Positions 1 to 9,590 of a stretch of DNA of 64,000 nt are shown here, one piece after another (positions within the stretch are counted from its first letter, which is position 1; every line of letters starts with the position of its first letter). The position numbers and the translations under genes were made by a program. This DNA comes from Semisulcospira habei (taxonomy: Eukaryota > Mollusca > Gastropoda > Semisulcospiridae): assembly GCA_036245525.1 (NCBI GenBank), contig BTPG01000003.1, forward strand, positions 163,231,696 to 163,295,695, read 5' to 3'. A model generated the notes under the pieces. The model was not told the DNA's origin and searched no databases. It worked only from the letters and a program-made list of their open reading frames with translations.

Positions 1-61
1 AGAATAGCTTGGCGCCTGAGGCGCCAAGCTATTCTGGCACCACTCTTGAGCTATCATGGTC
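1..61. repeat. Family A fold-back element, cut by window edge
   Basis: The palindromic core around GGCGCCTGAGGCGCC and the right arm ending in TATCATGGTC are present. The left outer arm lies before base 1. Confidence 0.8.
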
Positions 62-156
62 TAATTTGTTTCAAGCAGTAGTCTGTATCAGGATGAAACG
101 GGTTCAGGAGTGGAGGGTTCTTCAGTTTGCGGCATACCCTTGCTGAAGTTTTTTTG

Positions 157-226
<70 letters not shown>
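157..226. repeat. (TG)n microsatellite
   Basis: About 35 uninterrupted TG units lie directly upstream of the ankyrin exon acceptor and may serve as its pyrimidine/GT-rich tract on the sense strand. Confidence 0.95.
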
Positions 227-228
<2 letters not shown>

Positions 229-235
229 TAAACAG

Positions 236-334
236 ACAGGAAACACCGCACTACACATGTGTGCAATCCACAATCTTCGAGACACCGCAGTGCAGCTGCT
301 GGGGCACCACATCGACTACACCATTAAGAATAAG
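236..334 (+). CDS. Internal exon: one 33-residue ankyrin repeat
   Basis: The exon encodes exactly 33 residues starting TGNTALHMCAIHN and ending DYTIKNK, which fits the ankyrin-repeat consensus (G-x-TALH at the first helix, LL in the second helix, N near the end). It is bounded by a TTAAACAG acceptor and an AAG/GTTTGG donor, both in phase 0. Its last residues join the exon at 5726 as NK-EGKTAYDLA, the normal run-on between successive ankyrin repeats, so the two exons belong together. Ankyrin repeats are protein-protein interaction scaffolds. The parent protein is not recognised, and the 5' exons are outside the window. An acceptor 4 bases downstream (ACAG/G) is an alternative but breaks the exact 33-codon unit. 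Confidence 0.72.
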
Positions 335-442
335 GTTTGGTGTTTACATTGGCTTCAAACTGAACTCTCTTGCACTTGCAGCGCAAATTGTTTACAGTAC
401 GGGTGGCCCCGTGTACAAGGGTCGGGTGACTGAACCTGGCAT

Positions 443-549
443 TTAACCCCACGGCCGCATTTCACAAAATTTCAAGTGCCAAGCTCATCTGGCACTACCC
501 TTGAATTATCATGGTCAGTCCATCTCATGATGTAAGGCGTTGGGGTTAA
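443..549. mobile_element. Family A element, internal deletion derivative
   Basis: Terminal TTAACCCCA and TGGGGTTAA are perfect inverted ends. Only the right half of the usual stem remains, so about 100 bp of the left arm and core are missing. Confidence 0.7.
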
Positions 550-642
550 CCTGGTCACTGCCAGGGGACACACATTTTTTCTTTGAAACTATGGCAAATT
601 TAACTTAGTTGTCCAAGGATCGATGATATTTGTAAGGTCAGG

Positions 643-714
643 AAGAGGCAAAGAACCTCATTTGATGAGCCCCCGCATTTGCAGGGACTCATGATGTTCT
701 TAGCTTCTTGCCGC
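643..714. repeat. Family B fold-back, degenerate
   Basis: Inverted arms AAGAGGCAAAGAACCTCAT and ATGATGTTCTTAGCTTCTT flank a GAGCCCCCGCA centre. Confidence 0.7.
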
Positions 715-824
715 AGTTGTGTGGTGTTCATATTTTCCCGACAGTGAAGGGGTTAGGTATTAACTGTGTACTTTCAGTGACTTCTGTCACCTCCAAATAT
801 GCTGCCAAACATTTTCTCGTCGCC

Positions 825-1048
825 TTAACCCGTATCATACTGAGGCTAAAAGCTTCAAATTTGTACTCTGCCATAAGCAAGCTACATTATAGTACTTACA
901 GATAAGTATATAGACCAATGGCTTTAGTTCAAGGGTGGTGCCAGAATAGCTTGGCGCCTAGAGGCGCCAAGCTATTCTGGCACTACCCTTGAACTATTTT
1001 AGTCAAACTTATTTCACACACTGGTGTATTCCGAATGATAAGGGCTAA
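825..1048. mobile_element. Family A element, full length (subtype with GTATCAT ends)
   Basis: Starts TTAACCCGTATCAT and ends ATGATAAGGGCTAA. The stem AGTTCAAGGGTGGTGCCAGA is centred on GGCGCCTAGAGGCGCC. The same outer flanks occur at 35291 and, reversed, at 59820. Confidence 0.85.
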
Positions 1049-1097
1049 CCCCCTCGTGCACGTACGCCGGGGTGGCTGCTCACGAGGCATGCCTGTG

Positions 1098-1142
1098 CAC
1101 ACTGGTTGCCGCTGCAGAAATACTAGGGAGACAGCCAGTGTG
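1098..1142. repeat. Family F fold-back
   Basis: CACACTGGTTGCC and GGGAGACAGCCAGTGTG form short inverted arms. Confidence 0.55.
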
Positions 1143-1163
1143 GCCTGACTAATGTCATTTTTT

Positions 1164-1256
1164 TTAACCCTTTGGCTGTCGGTAGTGCTTTTTGTCGCGA
1201 TGAGTCCTGCAGGAATACAATGGCGACTAAACGCGCTACCGACAGACAAAGGGTCA
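1164..1256. mobile_element. Family E fold-back element
   Basis: TTAACCCTTTGGCTGTCGGT opens the left arm. The right arm reads GCTACCGACAGACAAAGGGT. The centre has TCCTGCAGGA. Confidence 0.8.
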
Positions 1257-1629
1257 GAAAATAAAGTTTGTATTTACATAAACAAGCTGTGACTCAGTGA
1301 TCACACAAAATTTAAACACCCAACATAGCCATAGAATGTACTTTGTGCCCCATAAAGCATTTGAACATAAAGACACTTTGTTTATGAAGCCAATACTAAT
1401 GGTGTTTGTTTCACTTCAAAGAAATCTTTCCCTCATTTGACTTTAAAAAACGTCGGTTCGAATGAAAATTTCTGATATGCCAAACATACTTGAAAACATG
1501 AATTTTACTGTTAGAATAATATACAAGAAATTGTCACCTACTGAGATTTAAGCAGTTATTTAGGACATAATGACTCAGAAGTTTTGCAGTGACAGTACCT
1601 TTTTTGCCGTTTGCAAGTTCCTTAATTGT

Positions 1630-1631
<2 letters not shown>
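1257..1631. other. No feature seen
   Basis: AT-rich intronic sequence with no recognisable coding, repeat or RNA signal. Confidence 0.5.
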
Positions 1632-1678
<47 letters not shown>

Positions 1679-1719
1679 GCAGCAATGAATGAATGAATGA
1701 ATGAATGAATGAATGAATG
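1632..1719. repeat. (AAT)n and (GAAT)n microsatellites
   Basis: About 15 AAT units are followed by nine GAAT units, then by a 200 bp A/C-rich tract to about 1935. Confidence 0.9.
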
Positions 1720-2094
1720 AACATTTATTATAGTTCAAAAAATAACTATTAAACCCCCTCCAAAAAACAAAAACAAAAACAAAACGCCAACAACAACAAA
1801 CCAACAACAATAAAAAAAACCCACAAAACCCCCAAAACGACAACTAAAAGCTGCAACGAAAATAAACAACATTACAACAACAGTAACAACAACAAACAAA
1901 CAAGCAAACCAACACACATCAGCAACAACAGCAAAAACAAAGCTGCGATCAGAGCTTTCCTCGTGAACGCAACTCGTGACCTCTGGCTGGCAAGTTCAGT
2001 GCTCTACTGACCGCTCTGCCTTGACCTCAAAAGCTGGCGGAAAAAGGCCGCGTCCAGAGACGAGGCTGGCCCCTCACAATCTTCTGTCTGCACT

Positions 2095-2160
2095 GCAAGA
2101 GGCGTAGATTCTCATGAGCCCCTGCAGTCGCAGGGGCTCATGAGAATCTATACTTCTTGC
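2095..2160. repeat. Family B fold-back, near perfect
   Basis: Arms GCAAGAGGCGTAGATTCTCA and TGAGAATCTATACTTCTTGC are centred on CCCCTGCAGTCGCAGGGG. Confidence 0.9.
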
Positions 2161-2245
2161 TGAAGGAGATCGGCTATTAAATCTTTAAAAAAAAAAAAAA
2201 ATTATCTTGGCATTGTGATTGTGTTTGCTAGAGAGAAATTAAATG

Positions 2246-2249
<4 letters not shown>

Positions 2250-2308
<59 letters not shown>

Positions 2309-2322
2309 TGTGTGTGTGTGTG
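2250..2322. repeat. (AG)n then (TG)n microsatellite
   Basis: A long AG run switches directly into TG repeats. Confidence 0.95.
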
Positions 2323-2409
2323 TGTTGGCGGGAAAACAGAGGTAGTAGGCCCCTACTCTCATGTTTGCACACAGAATATCGTCTGTGTACCGTTGAGCAG
2401 ACCACTCAG

Positions 2410-2575
2410 CTATCGCCGCAAGGGCCCGGGCTCATGACGATCTGTGACTCTTGCACAAGTCATGTATGCTAAGTCACATGAATGAAAACTCTTGAGCTAA
2501 TTCAGGAACTTGTGACCTCTCATCCGCATGAGCCCCGCTAAATATGGGCCGCATGAAGTTCTGTGCCTTGAGTGA
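2410..2575. repeat. Two degenerate family B remnants
   Basis: GGGCTCATGACGATCTGTGA followed by CTCTTGCA is a right half. CGCATGAGCCCC near 2530 is part of a second worn copy. Confidence 0.45.
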
Positions 2576-2808
2576 GTTGGGTGTGTTTCACCTCAAGAGA
2601 GGGTCTCATGGAAAAAATAGCGTTTGTCGGTGTGCTTTGTTTGAAATCCTCGTTCTGTTGTTCTGCGTAGTGACTCTCGGTCGTGTGTAAACGAAGTGCT
2701 TAATTCATCACGTAGTGCGGGACAACAGCTGTAATAATGTGACCGTTCGGGAGTCCAGTTGTGTGTGCCTACTGTCGCCGGCAAATATCACTCTGAAAGG
2801 GTTGCTGA

Positions 2809-3022
2809 TTAACCCGTTTAGCACCAGCGCCCTACAGCAGGAGATGGCTTGACCATGACAATTCAAGGGTAGTGCCAGGTGAGCTTGGCGCCTTTAGGCG
2901 CCAAGCTCATCTGGCTCTACCCTTGAATTATCATGGTCAATCCGTCTCCTGCAGCTGGTACATAGTCTTTAGGTGACACCTCTACAATTTTGAAATGCGG
3001 ACTTGGGGTTAAATGGGTTTAA
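2809..3022. mobile_element. Family A element, full length
   Basis: Bounded by TTAACCCGTTTAG and AAATGGGTTTAA. Inverted pairing reaches outward from the GGCGCC core through TTGACCATGA and GGAGATGG on both sides. Confidence 0.85.
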
Positions 3023-4010
3023 AAAGAACTGTTCAGAATTCGCTTCAGTGCGTTGTGCAAATGACATTAAAGCATTTTGCACAACACATCAGTTTTTCAG
3101 TTGTCGTTTGATCTCATTTCGATTGAACACTCTACTTTGTTTGTAATGTTTCGCTGGTTCTTTGCATCTTTGTTTTCTTAATTCTATCGTTTCACTATGT
3201 TGGTCTTGGCAGCTGATCACTGAACGCCCTGTATTCTCGAATGACACGTCATGACAGACTCTGAACAGTGCCGCAAACTCACACCGCCATATACATTCAC
3301 GATAACATACTCAAATTCAGTGAAAACGTGATACATCCAGAGTAAAGGGGTGGGGGAGGAATAGGGGTTTACGGGCGGGGGAGGGTCAGTGACGATGGTC
3401 GCTATGAAATAAGCTGGTATGTGGAATATCAATAACATACTGATTGATAATAAAAAATAAAACTGACTATTTAATATTAAGTCTGTACGTTTTATCTGTC
3501 ATTGATTCCAGGTAGGCCTACACAAATACAATCAGAAGTAGGTCAAAACAAACATTGCACGAACTTCAGACGTTCCGTGGAGTCATCTGGAAGATGCGTG
3601 TACTGAATTTTCATGAGAATATAACTTATGTCTCATGCTCCCAAGGAGTTGTCTCATCTAGATCCAACGATGTACTGTTCTGCTATTAACAGTACGATTG
3701 TTACCAGCCGACGCGCGCCGCAGTGATAGGCGCGATCCAGTTCTTACTATAGGGATGCAACCTACCGCCTTTCAGTACGATAAGGGGGCTGGAGCTGTAT
3801 TTGGTCTGATTTTGATTTGGGAATCACTCATGTTGTTGTCGCGTTCTGTCCAGATTCCCGAGCTACTACAGGTAAACTTTCGCCGGCCGTTCCCTGTCAT
3901 TTGCTCACTTCTGGATCTCACAGCATGGACCGGTCATTGACCTCAGCCTTCATAGCCTGAACGAGCCCCTAGCCTCCTCAGTCTGGGGAACATAGACATA
4001 CATAACTTGT
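3023..4010. other. No feature seen
   Basis: Mixed-composition intronic sequence. Open frames here are short and show no recognisable domain. Confidence 0.5.
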
Positions 4011-4079
4011 GCAAAAGGCACAGATCGTCATGAGCCCCTTCAGTTGCGGGGGGTTCATTAGGAACTGAGCCTCTTGCAG
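4011..4079. repeat. Family B fold-back, moderately worn
   Basis: GCAAAAGGCACAGATCGTCA pairs imperfectly with the right arm ending GAGCCTCTTGC. Confidence 0.7.
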
Positions 4080-4142
4080 ATACTTGGTCGAGTTATCCCG
4101 AGTATTGCCGTAGTGAAAAATGAAAAGAATGTAAGTGGCCCT

Positions 4143-4356
4143 TTAACTCATTCTACCCCAACACCGAATTCCTTAAATTTTGCCGTTGTCCTCTGAAGAC
4201 TGCATTGCAGTGCAGGACACAGAGCGACCATGATAGTTCAAGGGTAATGCCAGAATAGCTTGGCGCCCATGGGCGCCAAGCTATTCTGGCATCCCCCTTG
4301 AACTATCATGGTCGATCCTTATCTTGCTGTGGTGTGTCTGGGGTAGAATGAGTTAA
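4143..4356. mobile_element. Family A element with clean TTAA ends
   Basis: TTAACTCATTCTACCCCA at the left and TGGGGTAGAATGAGTTAA at the right are perfect inverted repeats. This is the clearest example of the shared terminus. Confidence 0.92.
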
Positions 4357-4497
4357 GTAACGACTGAATTGGAAAAGAATTACTTATCTAGGGCTTGTGA
4401 TTATGAATTCACAGTTTGCCGGGATTGAAAAGGAGGTCGTATTCATTCCGCACAGGGAAACTACGCAATTTACGTGTTGAATTTGCCTCGAAACACA

Positions 4498-4706
4498 CTA
4501 ACCCACTCAGCCCTCACGCACTACAGCAGGAGATGGCGGGTCGACCATGATAATTTAAGGGTAGTGCCAGATTAGCTTGGCGCCTGTCGCTAATCTGACA
4601 CTACCCTTGAATTATCATGGTCGATCCATCTCCTGCAACAGGTGCATAGTCGTTAGATGAGGCCTCCAAAATTTGGGAAATACGTGCGTCGGGCTGAATA
4701 AGTTAA
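4498..4706. mobile_element. Family A element, full length
   Basis: Left end CTAACCCACTCAGCCC and right end GGGCTGAATAAGTTAA. The core variant is AGATTAGC/GCTAATCT, with the right part of the loop shortened. Confidence 0.85.
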
Positions 4707-5281
4707 TAAGAAGAAAGTCATGCTCCCGGCCCACCAGTATTTCGCACTTGAGTAACAGCTCGAGAAATGTCCGGAAAGTGTTGTTTCCCCACAGCTTGTC
4801 GCTCCAGAGGGGAATTAAAGTTGCATTAAATACTCTGTGGAAGGCGTGTCGCAACAGGCGCCGCGCCAGCCAGTCTACCGAAGTTTCTTTCTTTTCTTGC
4901 TATGTTCTATTTTGTGTTATTTATGTGTTTGTCCCGCCGCCCTTTCGGGAGTCTGCACCACGCCGTGATATTATGCAGACAAGGCGAAAGAAATGCAACA
5001 CTTTTTTGGAATCACCGGACACGCTCAAGTGTTTCCCGGATGATTCAAAAAATGTCGCATTTCTGGGGGCCGTCAGTGCTGACGGAAATCAGTTATGGCA
5101 CTCGGTTATACGCTATGAAATGTGTAAGAGTAGACAGTGTGACCGGTCTGTGATCTGCAAAATATGACATTTCCCTAGAAATAAGTTTCATGGCAAGATA
5201 CTTAAATAAATCTACAATATGCAGGGATAGATCTTGGTAAGGAGGGATGAGCCGGATGGGGAAGGAAGGTCCGGGGGGCGG
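4707..5281. other. No feature seen
   Basis: The longest + frame (4673-5167, 164 codons) overlaps the end of the family A element and has no recognisable domain, so I do not call it. Confidence 0.45.
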
Positions 5282-5332
5282 AAGGGGGGGGGGGGGAGGT
5301 ATTGGTTGTCCAGAAAAACACGATCTCTTCTG

Positions 5333-5419
5333 CAGGCGCTTCAGTCACATACAAAGTGAACTCATTCGCGGCCATGCAGGCGCTCAGTCACGTACAAAGT
5401 GAACTCATTCGCGGTCATC
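5333..5419. repeat. 43-44 bp tandem duplication
   Basis: GCAGGCGCTTCAGTCACATA and GCAGGCGCTCAGTCACGTAC start two near-identical units. Each runs into CTCATTCGCGG, the left terminus of a family D hairpin. Confidence 0.75.
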
Positions 5420-5479
5420 CGCATCCGGATGCGCGGCATAAGCCACGCATCCGGATGCGGCTGGCCGCGAATGAGTTAA
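5402..5479. mobile_element. Family D fold-back element
   Basis: AACTCATTCGCGG ... CCGCGAATGAGTTAA with stem CATCCGGATGCG on both sides of GGCATAAGCC. Confidence 0.88.
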
Positions 5480-5606
5480 TAGTCGGTTCCCCCCCACCCC
5501 CCCTGCGCCCCGGCACCCGTCTATCACAAACCCCTCCCCATCGACGGACTACTACAAGTAATTAGTTGTATAATTACACTTGTCGGGACGGCCGGATCAG
5601 CTGATC

Positions 5607-5682
5607 AGCTTGTTGTTTACTTACACTTGTCAGGGGCTGATCAGCTGATCCGCCCCTGACAAGTGAAAGTAAACAACAAGCT
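5607..5682. repeat. Palindrome just upstream of the terminal exon
   Basis: AGCTTGTTGTTTACTTACAC and its near-complement ending GTAAACAACAAGCT flank GATCAGCTGATC. It lies about 45 bases before the 5725 acceptor, within the usual branch-point region. Confidence 0.85.
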
Positions 5683-5725
5683 TCTTTATAAAATATTTTT
5701 CTCTTTCTTTTTTCAATGATACTAG

Positions 5726-5860
5726 GAGGGGAAGACGGCGTACGACTTGGCGAAGGCTCTGGAACACACGGCAGTGATGGAGGCCATTGAAGAGAAACGG
5801 AAAGAAGTGCAGGAAAACTGGAAAAAGGGAAAGAAAGCCGGCTTCTGCACCATCTTGTGA
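5726..5860 (+). CDS. Terminal exon: ankyrin repeat end plus CaaX-like C terminus
   Basis: The acceptor TTTTTTCAATGATACTAG precedes a 44-residue reading frame starting EGKTAYDLAKALEH, which continues the ankyrin repeat from the exon at 236-334 in phase 0. A charged helix-like stretch follows (EEKRKEVQENWKKGKK), then AGFCTIL and a TGA at 5858-5860. Cys at the fourth position from the end followed by T-I-L is a CaaX motif. A final Leu usually directs geranylgeranylation, and the adjacent lysines are the usual second membrane-binding signal, so I infer a membrane-tethered ankyrin protein. I do not recognise the gene. The 3' UTR follows without a clear AATAAA in the next few hundred bases. Confidence 0.75.
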   Translation, partial: EGKTAYDLAKALEHTAVMEAIEEKRKEVQENWKKGKKAGFCTIL

Positions 5861-5945
5861 CGTCGGTCACCATGGAAACCGATGCCGCTCAAATTGAAAA
5901 AAATGTGTTTTCCTTCACGGCGGAAGGGAACGAAAACAATCAAAC

Positions 5946-6012
5946 GCAAGAGGCAGAAATCCTCATACGCCCCCGCATCTGCGGGGGCTCATGAGGATCT
6001 ATACCTCTTGCA
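5946..6012. repeat. Family B fold-back, in the inferred 3' UTR
   Basis: GCAAGAGGCAGAAATCCTCA and TGAGGATCTATACCTCTTGC flank CCCCCGCATCTGCGGGGG. If transcribed it would form a long hairpin in the ankyrin mRNA. Confidence 0.9.
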
Positions 6013-6321
6013 GGCCCCGCCAGAATCTAAGCGCAGAAAGAGATAATTGATAGATTGTAACAGACACGCGTCGCTTCCACACGCAAAACTTCTCGCTGTC
6101 TTTAACTGCGTGAATACATCGACGGGCGTCAAATCTGAGGTAGTCCAGGAACCCGACGAGAAACAAGTCCCTCTGCAGCGTGTCTGCTGTAGTAAATATG
6201 CCGTTGTAAGTGGAATTTTCGTCTGGGATTCCTGGACCTGTGGTAAAGTGGGATGTTACAACATAAAATGGGATATGACAGCATATTTCTTAGTTTGTGC
6301 TTGGGCTTCTGATGGCTTATC

Positions 6322-6440
6322 AAAGAAAATCCCAACATAGAAAGAAACACGCCAAGAGAGGGCGAGTATAACACAATTTAAATGCGTTGTGTTGTACTTG
6401 TCCTTTCTAAGCGTGTTTCTTTTTTGTTGGGATTTTCTTT
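6322..6440. mobile_element. Family H fold-back element
   Basis: AAAGAAAATCCCAAC and GTTGGGATTTTCTTT are perfect 15 bp ends. GAAAGAAACACGC and GCGTGTTTCTTTT continue the arms. Confidence 0.85.
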
Positions 6441-6490
6441 GCATTTTCACCGCTTGTCAGTGACCTTTATTGTCAGGATTTTGGTGATTT

Positions 6491-6500
6491 NNNNNNNNNN
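6491..6500. other. Assembly gap (10 N)
   Basis: Ten Ns of presumably arbitrary length. Nearby hairpins may have caused the break. Confidence 0.95.
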
Positions 6501-6583
6501 AAAATTTCATTGATCACAGAGCACCGGCTGTTGTCCAAAATATAAGCCGTTCAGTGCCGAAAATGTTTGAACATTACCCTACT

Positions 6584-6649
6584 GCAAGAGGTATAGATCC
6601 TCATGAGCCCCCGCAGTTGCGGGGGCTCATGAGGATCTATCCCTCTTGC
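6584..6649. repeat. Family B fold-back, near perfect
   Basis: Arms GCAAGAGGTATAGATCCTCA and TGAGGATCTATCCCTCTTGC around CCCCCGCAGTTGCGGGGG. Confidence 0.92.
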
Positions 6650-7081
6650 TGACACTACTTTGAATCCACGTAGGGTTTTGAATTATGCCTCGGGTTGAAT
6701 GAGTTAACTGGCACTGTATGGGTTAACCTCAATGGGATCAAGAGTGATGATTTCTTTTTCAGTTGATCCTGTCCCTCAGCCATCTCCTTCTATCTTCAAG
6801 AGGTCAAAATGATTCTCAGGAGCCTCTGTGGACATCATGTCTCCGTCAATATCAGGCAGTCATAGAGCGTAACATTCGGTGCGAAGCTAGTCGGGCACTA
6901 TCATGGTCCATTTATCTATCTGCAGCAACCAGTCCGAATTTGTCCATAGGGCAACACTGACGCGCATTTCTGAGGAAAACGACTTGTGCGCTGGTCCGGC
7001 TGTAATTTTGCAGCTCACGGCTTAGATCAGTCTTGTTAATCCCTTCCCTGCCGAGAAAAAGAAAACATACTGAATTCAACT

Positions 7082-7146
7082 GCAAGAGACATAGACCCTC
7101 ATGAGCCCACGCCATTGCGGTGAGTCACGTGGATCTCTGTCTTTTG
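7082..7146. repeat. Family B fold-back, worn
   Basis: Left arm GCAAGAGACATAGACCCTCA. The right arm has drifted to GTGGATCTCTGTCTTTTGT. Confidence 0.65.
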
Positions 7147-7197
7147 TTGACATCACTCTGTATCCAAGTGCCTAGAAACAACCTCACTGACGTCGAA

Positions 7198-7411
7198 TTA
7201 ACTCATTCAGCCCTGACGCACTACAGCAGAAGATGGATCGACCATGATAATTCAAGGTTAGTGCCAGGTTAGCTTGGCGCCGACAGGCGCCAAGCTAATC
7301 TGGAACTCCCTCTGCATTATCATGGTCGATCCATCTCCTGCAACTGGTGCATAGCCGTTAGATGACTCCTCCGAAATTTGGGAAATACGTGCGTGGGGTT
7401 GAATGAGTTAA
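7198..7411. mobile_element. Family A element, full length
   Basis: TTAACTCATTCAGCCC and GGGTTGAATGAGTTAA ends. The stem variant is AGGTTAGC/GCTAATCT. Confidence 0.88.
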
Positions 7412-7809
7412 CAACCAATGCCTGACTGTCCGTGATCTCGGGCAGTGAAGGCGTTCACAAACTGGCTACAAGCGGCCAGAGCCGGAGTGCTTTAGTCAGT
7501 CCGCTGGGAGTACATGTAATGTTTTCTGCCGGCGGTTTCAGACCCGATCATGGGTGATGATGCGCAGTCAACCGTGCCTGGATCCTGAGGTTCAATCGTC
7601 ACGCATGAATGGTTGACTTCACCGCCGGAAACCAATTTTCGCTACTAAAACTAAGGTCCCCACTGCAGTGCAGACCGGACCCGAGTGAGTTCAGTTCCCT
7701 CTGTTTGAGGATGCCGCAACCCGTTCGGACTTCCTCGCATCTCATTTGAATAGAAGTGTATTTTTGGTTCGCGTCTCTTTTGAGTCAGTAGACGTGTTTG
7801 TAGAGGTGT

Positions 7810-7821
7810 ACATGTGGGGTA
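7810..7821. repeat. Target-site duplication, left copy (LINE-Z copy 1)
   Basis: ACATGTGGGGTA is repeated exactly at 8383-8394 on the other side of the insert. Confidence 0.85.
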
Positions 7822-8382
7822 ACGCTTCCACCAGCGCTGCCTGCGTACCATCCTGGGCATTCACTGGAGTGACTATGTCACCAATGTCGAGGTCCTTGAA
7901 CAGGCTGAAACCGTGAGCATCGAGGCTTTGCTGCTGCGGACACAGCTCCGCTGGGCGGGGCATGTCTCCAGGATGGAGGATCATCGCCTACCAAAGATCA
8001 CCCTGTTCGGCGAGCTTGCTACTGGACACCGTGACAGAGGGGCACCAAAGAAGAGATACAAAGACTGTCTCAAGAAGTCACTTAGTGCCTGCCAAATCGA
8101 CCACCACCAGTGGTCTTCGCTTGCTGTGGACCGTGACACCTGGCGCTCCACTATTTACAAGGCAGCTGTCTCCTTTGAGGACTCTCGCAGAGCTAGCCTT
8201 AAGGACAAGCGGCTCAGGAGAAAAAACAGAGATGCCGCAACTCAGAACTCTGGCCATACCTTCCCCTGCAGCCACTGCGGTCGAACCTGCCTGTCCCGGA
8301 TTGGCCTCCGCAGCCACGAACAAGCCTGCAGACGTCGTGGGCAACTCCTATAAAATCTTCGTTCGCGAAGTCCAGCCAAGAG
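7822..8382 (+). mobile_element. LINE-Z copy 1, 5'-truncated 3' end of a LINE
   Basis: An open frame covers the C-terminal 176 or so codons of a LINE reverse-transcriptase protein (for example LRWAGHVSRMEDHRLPK) and ends in a zinc-finger-like module (C-x2-C-x12-H-x3-C, in FPCSHCGRTC...HEQAC). It is nearly identical to the 3' ends of the copies at 18.6 and 47.1 kb. The RT catalytic region is missing because of 5' truncation. A short 3' UTR carries the hairpin CTTCGTTCGCGAAG, then GCCAAGAG, then the second target duplication. The exact 12 bp duplication shows insertion by target-primed reverse transcription, and the intact frame suggests it is fairly recent. Confidence 0.9.
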
Positions 8383-8394
8383 ACATGTGGGGTA
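8383..8394. repeat. Target-site duplication, right copy (LINE-Z copy 1)
   Basis: ACATGTGGGGTA, identical to 7810-7821. Confidence 0.85.
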
Positions 8395-8537
8395 CTCCAC
8401 GCATCACAGGCTCATTGGAATAGAGAAGTGTACATATGACTGACGCACTCCCTGTGTGGGACTTTCTGGGGAAACGGTCCGTGATGAGGATAGACTTGCC
8501 AGCAAGATGCTTATGTGTGTTCTAACGCCATGCCTAT

Positions 8538-8650
8538 CCCAATGCGCAAAAGGCCATCGGTCCGACGTCGGCCGCCGTTGCCGGCTCGCGCACGGCCGTG
8601 CGCGGGCCAACGGCGGCCAACGTCGGACCGATGGCCTTTTGCGCATTGGG
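8538..8650. repeat. Family C GC-rich fold-back, near perfect
   Basis: CCCAATGCGCAAAAGGCCAT and its exact complement close the ends. The centre is GCGCACGGCCGTGCGC. The stem is about 50 bp. Confidence 0.93.
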
Positions 8651-8654
8651 ATGC

Positions 8655-8802
8655 TGCCCTGTGAAAACGTAAGACAGTGAGTCTGTTTGTTTTTTTTGGG
8701 TGAAAGGCGAGATTTTCATTGTGATCTAGCACAATGTAATTCTCTTCTTTTTCTTCCTCACAAAAATGGACTAAACCACTCATTCTTTTGCCTTCACAGG
8801 GG
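8655..8802. mobile_element. Family G terminal-inverted-repeat element
   Basis: CCCTGTGAAAACGTAAGACA at the left and TTCTTTTGCCTTCACAGGGG at the right. The interior GGCGAGATTTTCATTGT matches the copy at 12852. Confidence 0.65.
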
Positions 8803-8933
8803 TCGGTAGGTGTGCTTAAATTATATTGTGATTTTATAACTTACGGGCCTTAAGGTCCACACTGAAATGCAAAACAGATGAAACTGCTGTCCGCAATGGA
8901 ACTAATTCGCTAGATTGCAGGGTTTTGTGATAA

Positions 8934-9011
8934 TTAAACCCTTTGAGTGTCGGTGTCCTACACTTGTGAAATCACCGCGGCCAAAATCACCGCCCACAAC
9001 CAAAGGGTTAA
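8934..9011. mobile_element. Family E-like element
   Basis: TTAAACCCTTTGAGTGTCGG opens it, and CACAACCAAAGGGTTAA closes it. The last TTAA is shared with the start of the next repeat. Confidence 0.65.
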
Positions 9012-9412
9012 AGGCCCACTACCGCCGTAACTGTTCGAAGATAAATTTCTGTAACAGATGGTTACAAAACGCTACACACAGGTCTAGTTATGGTTCATTT
9101 AGACACAGGAGAATCCAGTACAGCACAAGTCATCTTCATTTCAAGTAACCTGACAATGACTCCACTCCCTTCCAGAAATACAACGCTATCAGTGCGAGAC
9201 ACAGCTAAAAATAGACTGACACGCTAACGGCAGTGCAGAATAAATAAGTGCGATTACGCGTGTGCTTTTGCTGCGTGTCCAAACTGCTGTTAAAGTTCAT
9301 TAGGTGTGTCGACAAGGCAAATCAAACACAATTGGTGCTGAAATGTTTCTTCAGATTTATTCGTAATGGTACTTTCATGCCTTATAGGCAAAAGTGCCAT
9401 ACTGAGGGACTG
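9008..9412 (+). mobile_element. Unclassified dispersed repeat R1, + copy
   Basis: Starts TTAAAGGCCCACTACCGCCG. It is the reverse complement of most of 27174-27690, sharing for example GTGCGATTACGCGTGTGCT and GTCGACAAGGC. The right end is not clear. Confidence 0.7.
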
Positions 9413-9590
9413 ACCACAACGCTGTTTCAAAGGCTCATGAGAATCGGTGTCCGGTTTACAGACAGAAGGGGGTTGGGGGGGGGGGGGGATGGTGCTTATT
9501 TGATTACAATGCATCAATGCTGTCCGAGAGACCGCTAGCAATTCAGTGATACTTTAGGTGAATAGTCTGAGCGAATTCGTACCTCTTTTT

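Larger units (their letters stand above)
335..5725 (+). other. Intron of ankyrin-repeat gene
   Basis: Begins GTTTGG and ends TTTTTTCAATGATACTAG. It carries many fold-back elements and microsatellites on both strands and no further in-phase ankyrin exon that I can see. Confidence 0.6.

Noticed and set aside
110..446. Frames of 95-107 codons with Cys-Val repeats
   Set aside because: They arise from reading through the (TG)n microsatellite. Only 236-334 has exon character.
1960..2030. tRNA-like sequence on the minus strand
   Set aside because: GCAGAGCGGTCAGTAGAGCA suggests an A box, but no convincing B box is found, so it is not listed as a SINE.
4673..5167. 164-codon + frame
   Set aside because: It starts within a family A element and shows no recognisable motif.
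7651..7984. Minus-strand frames around 7.7-8.0 kb
   Set aside because: Shadows of the + strand LINE-Z copy and its flank.
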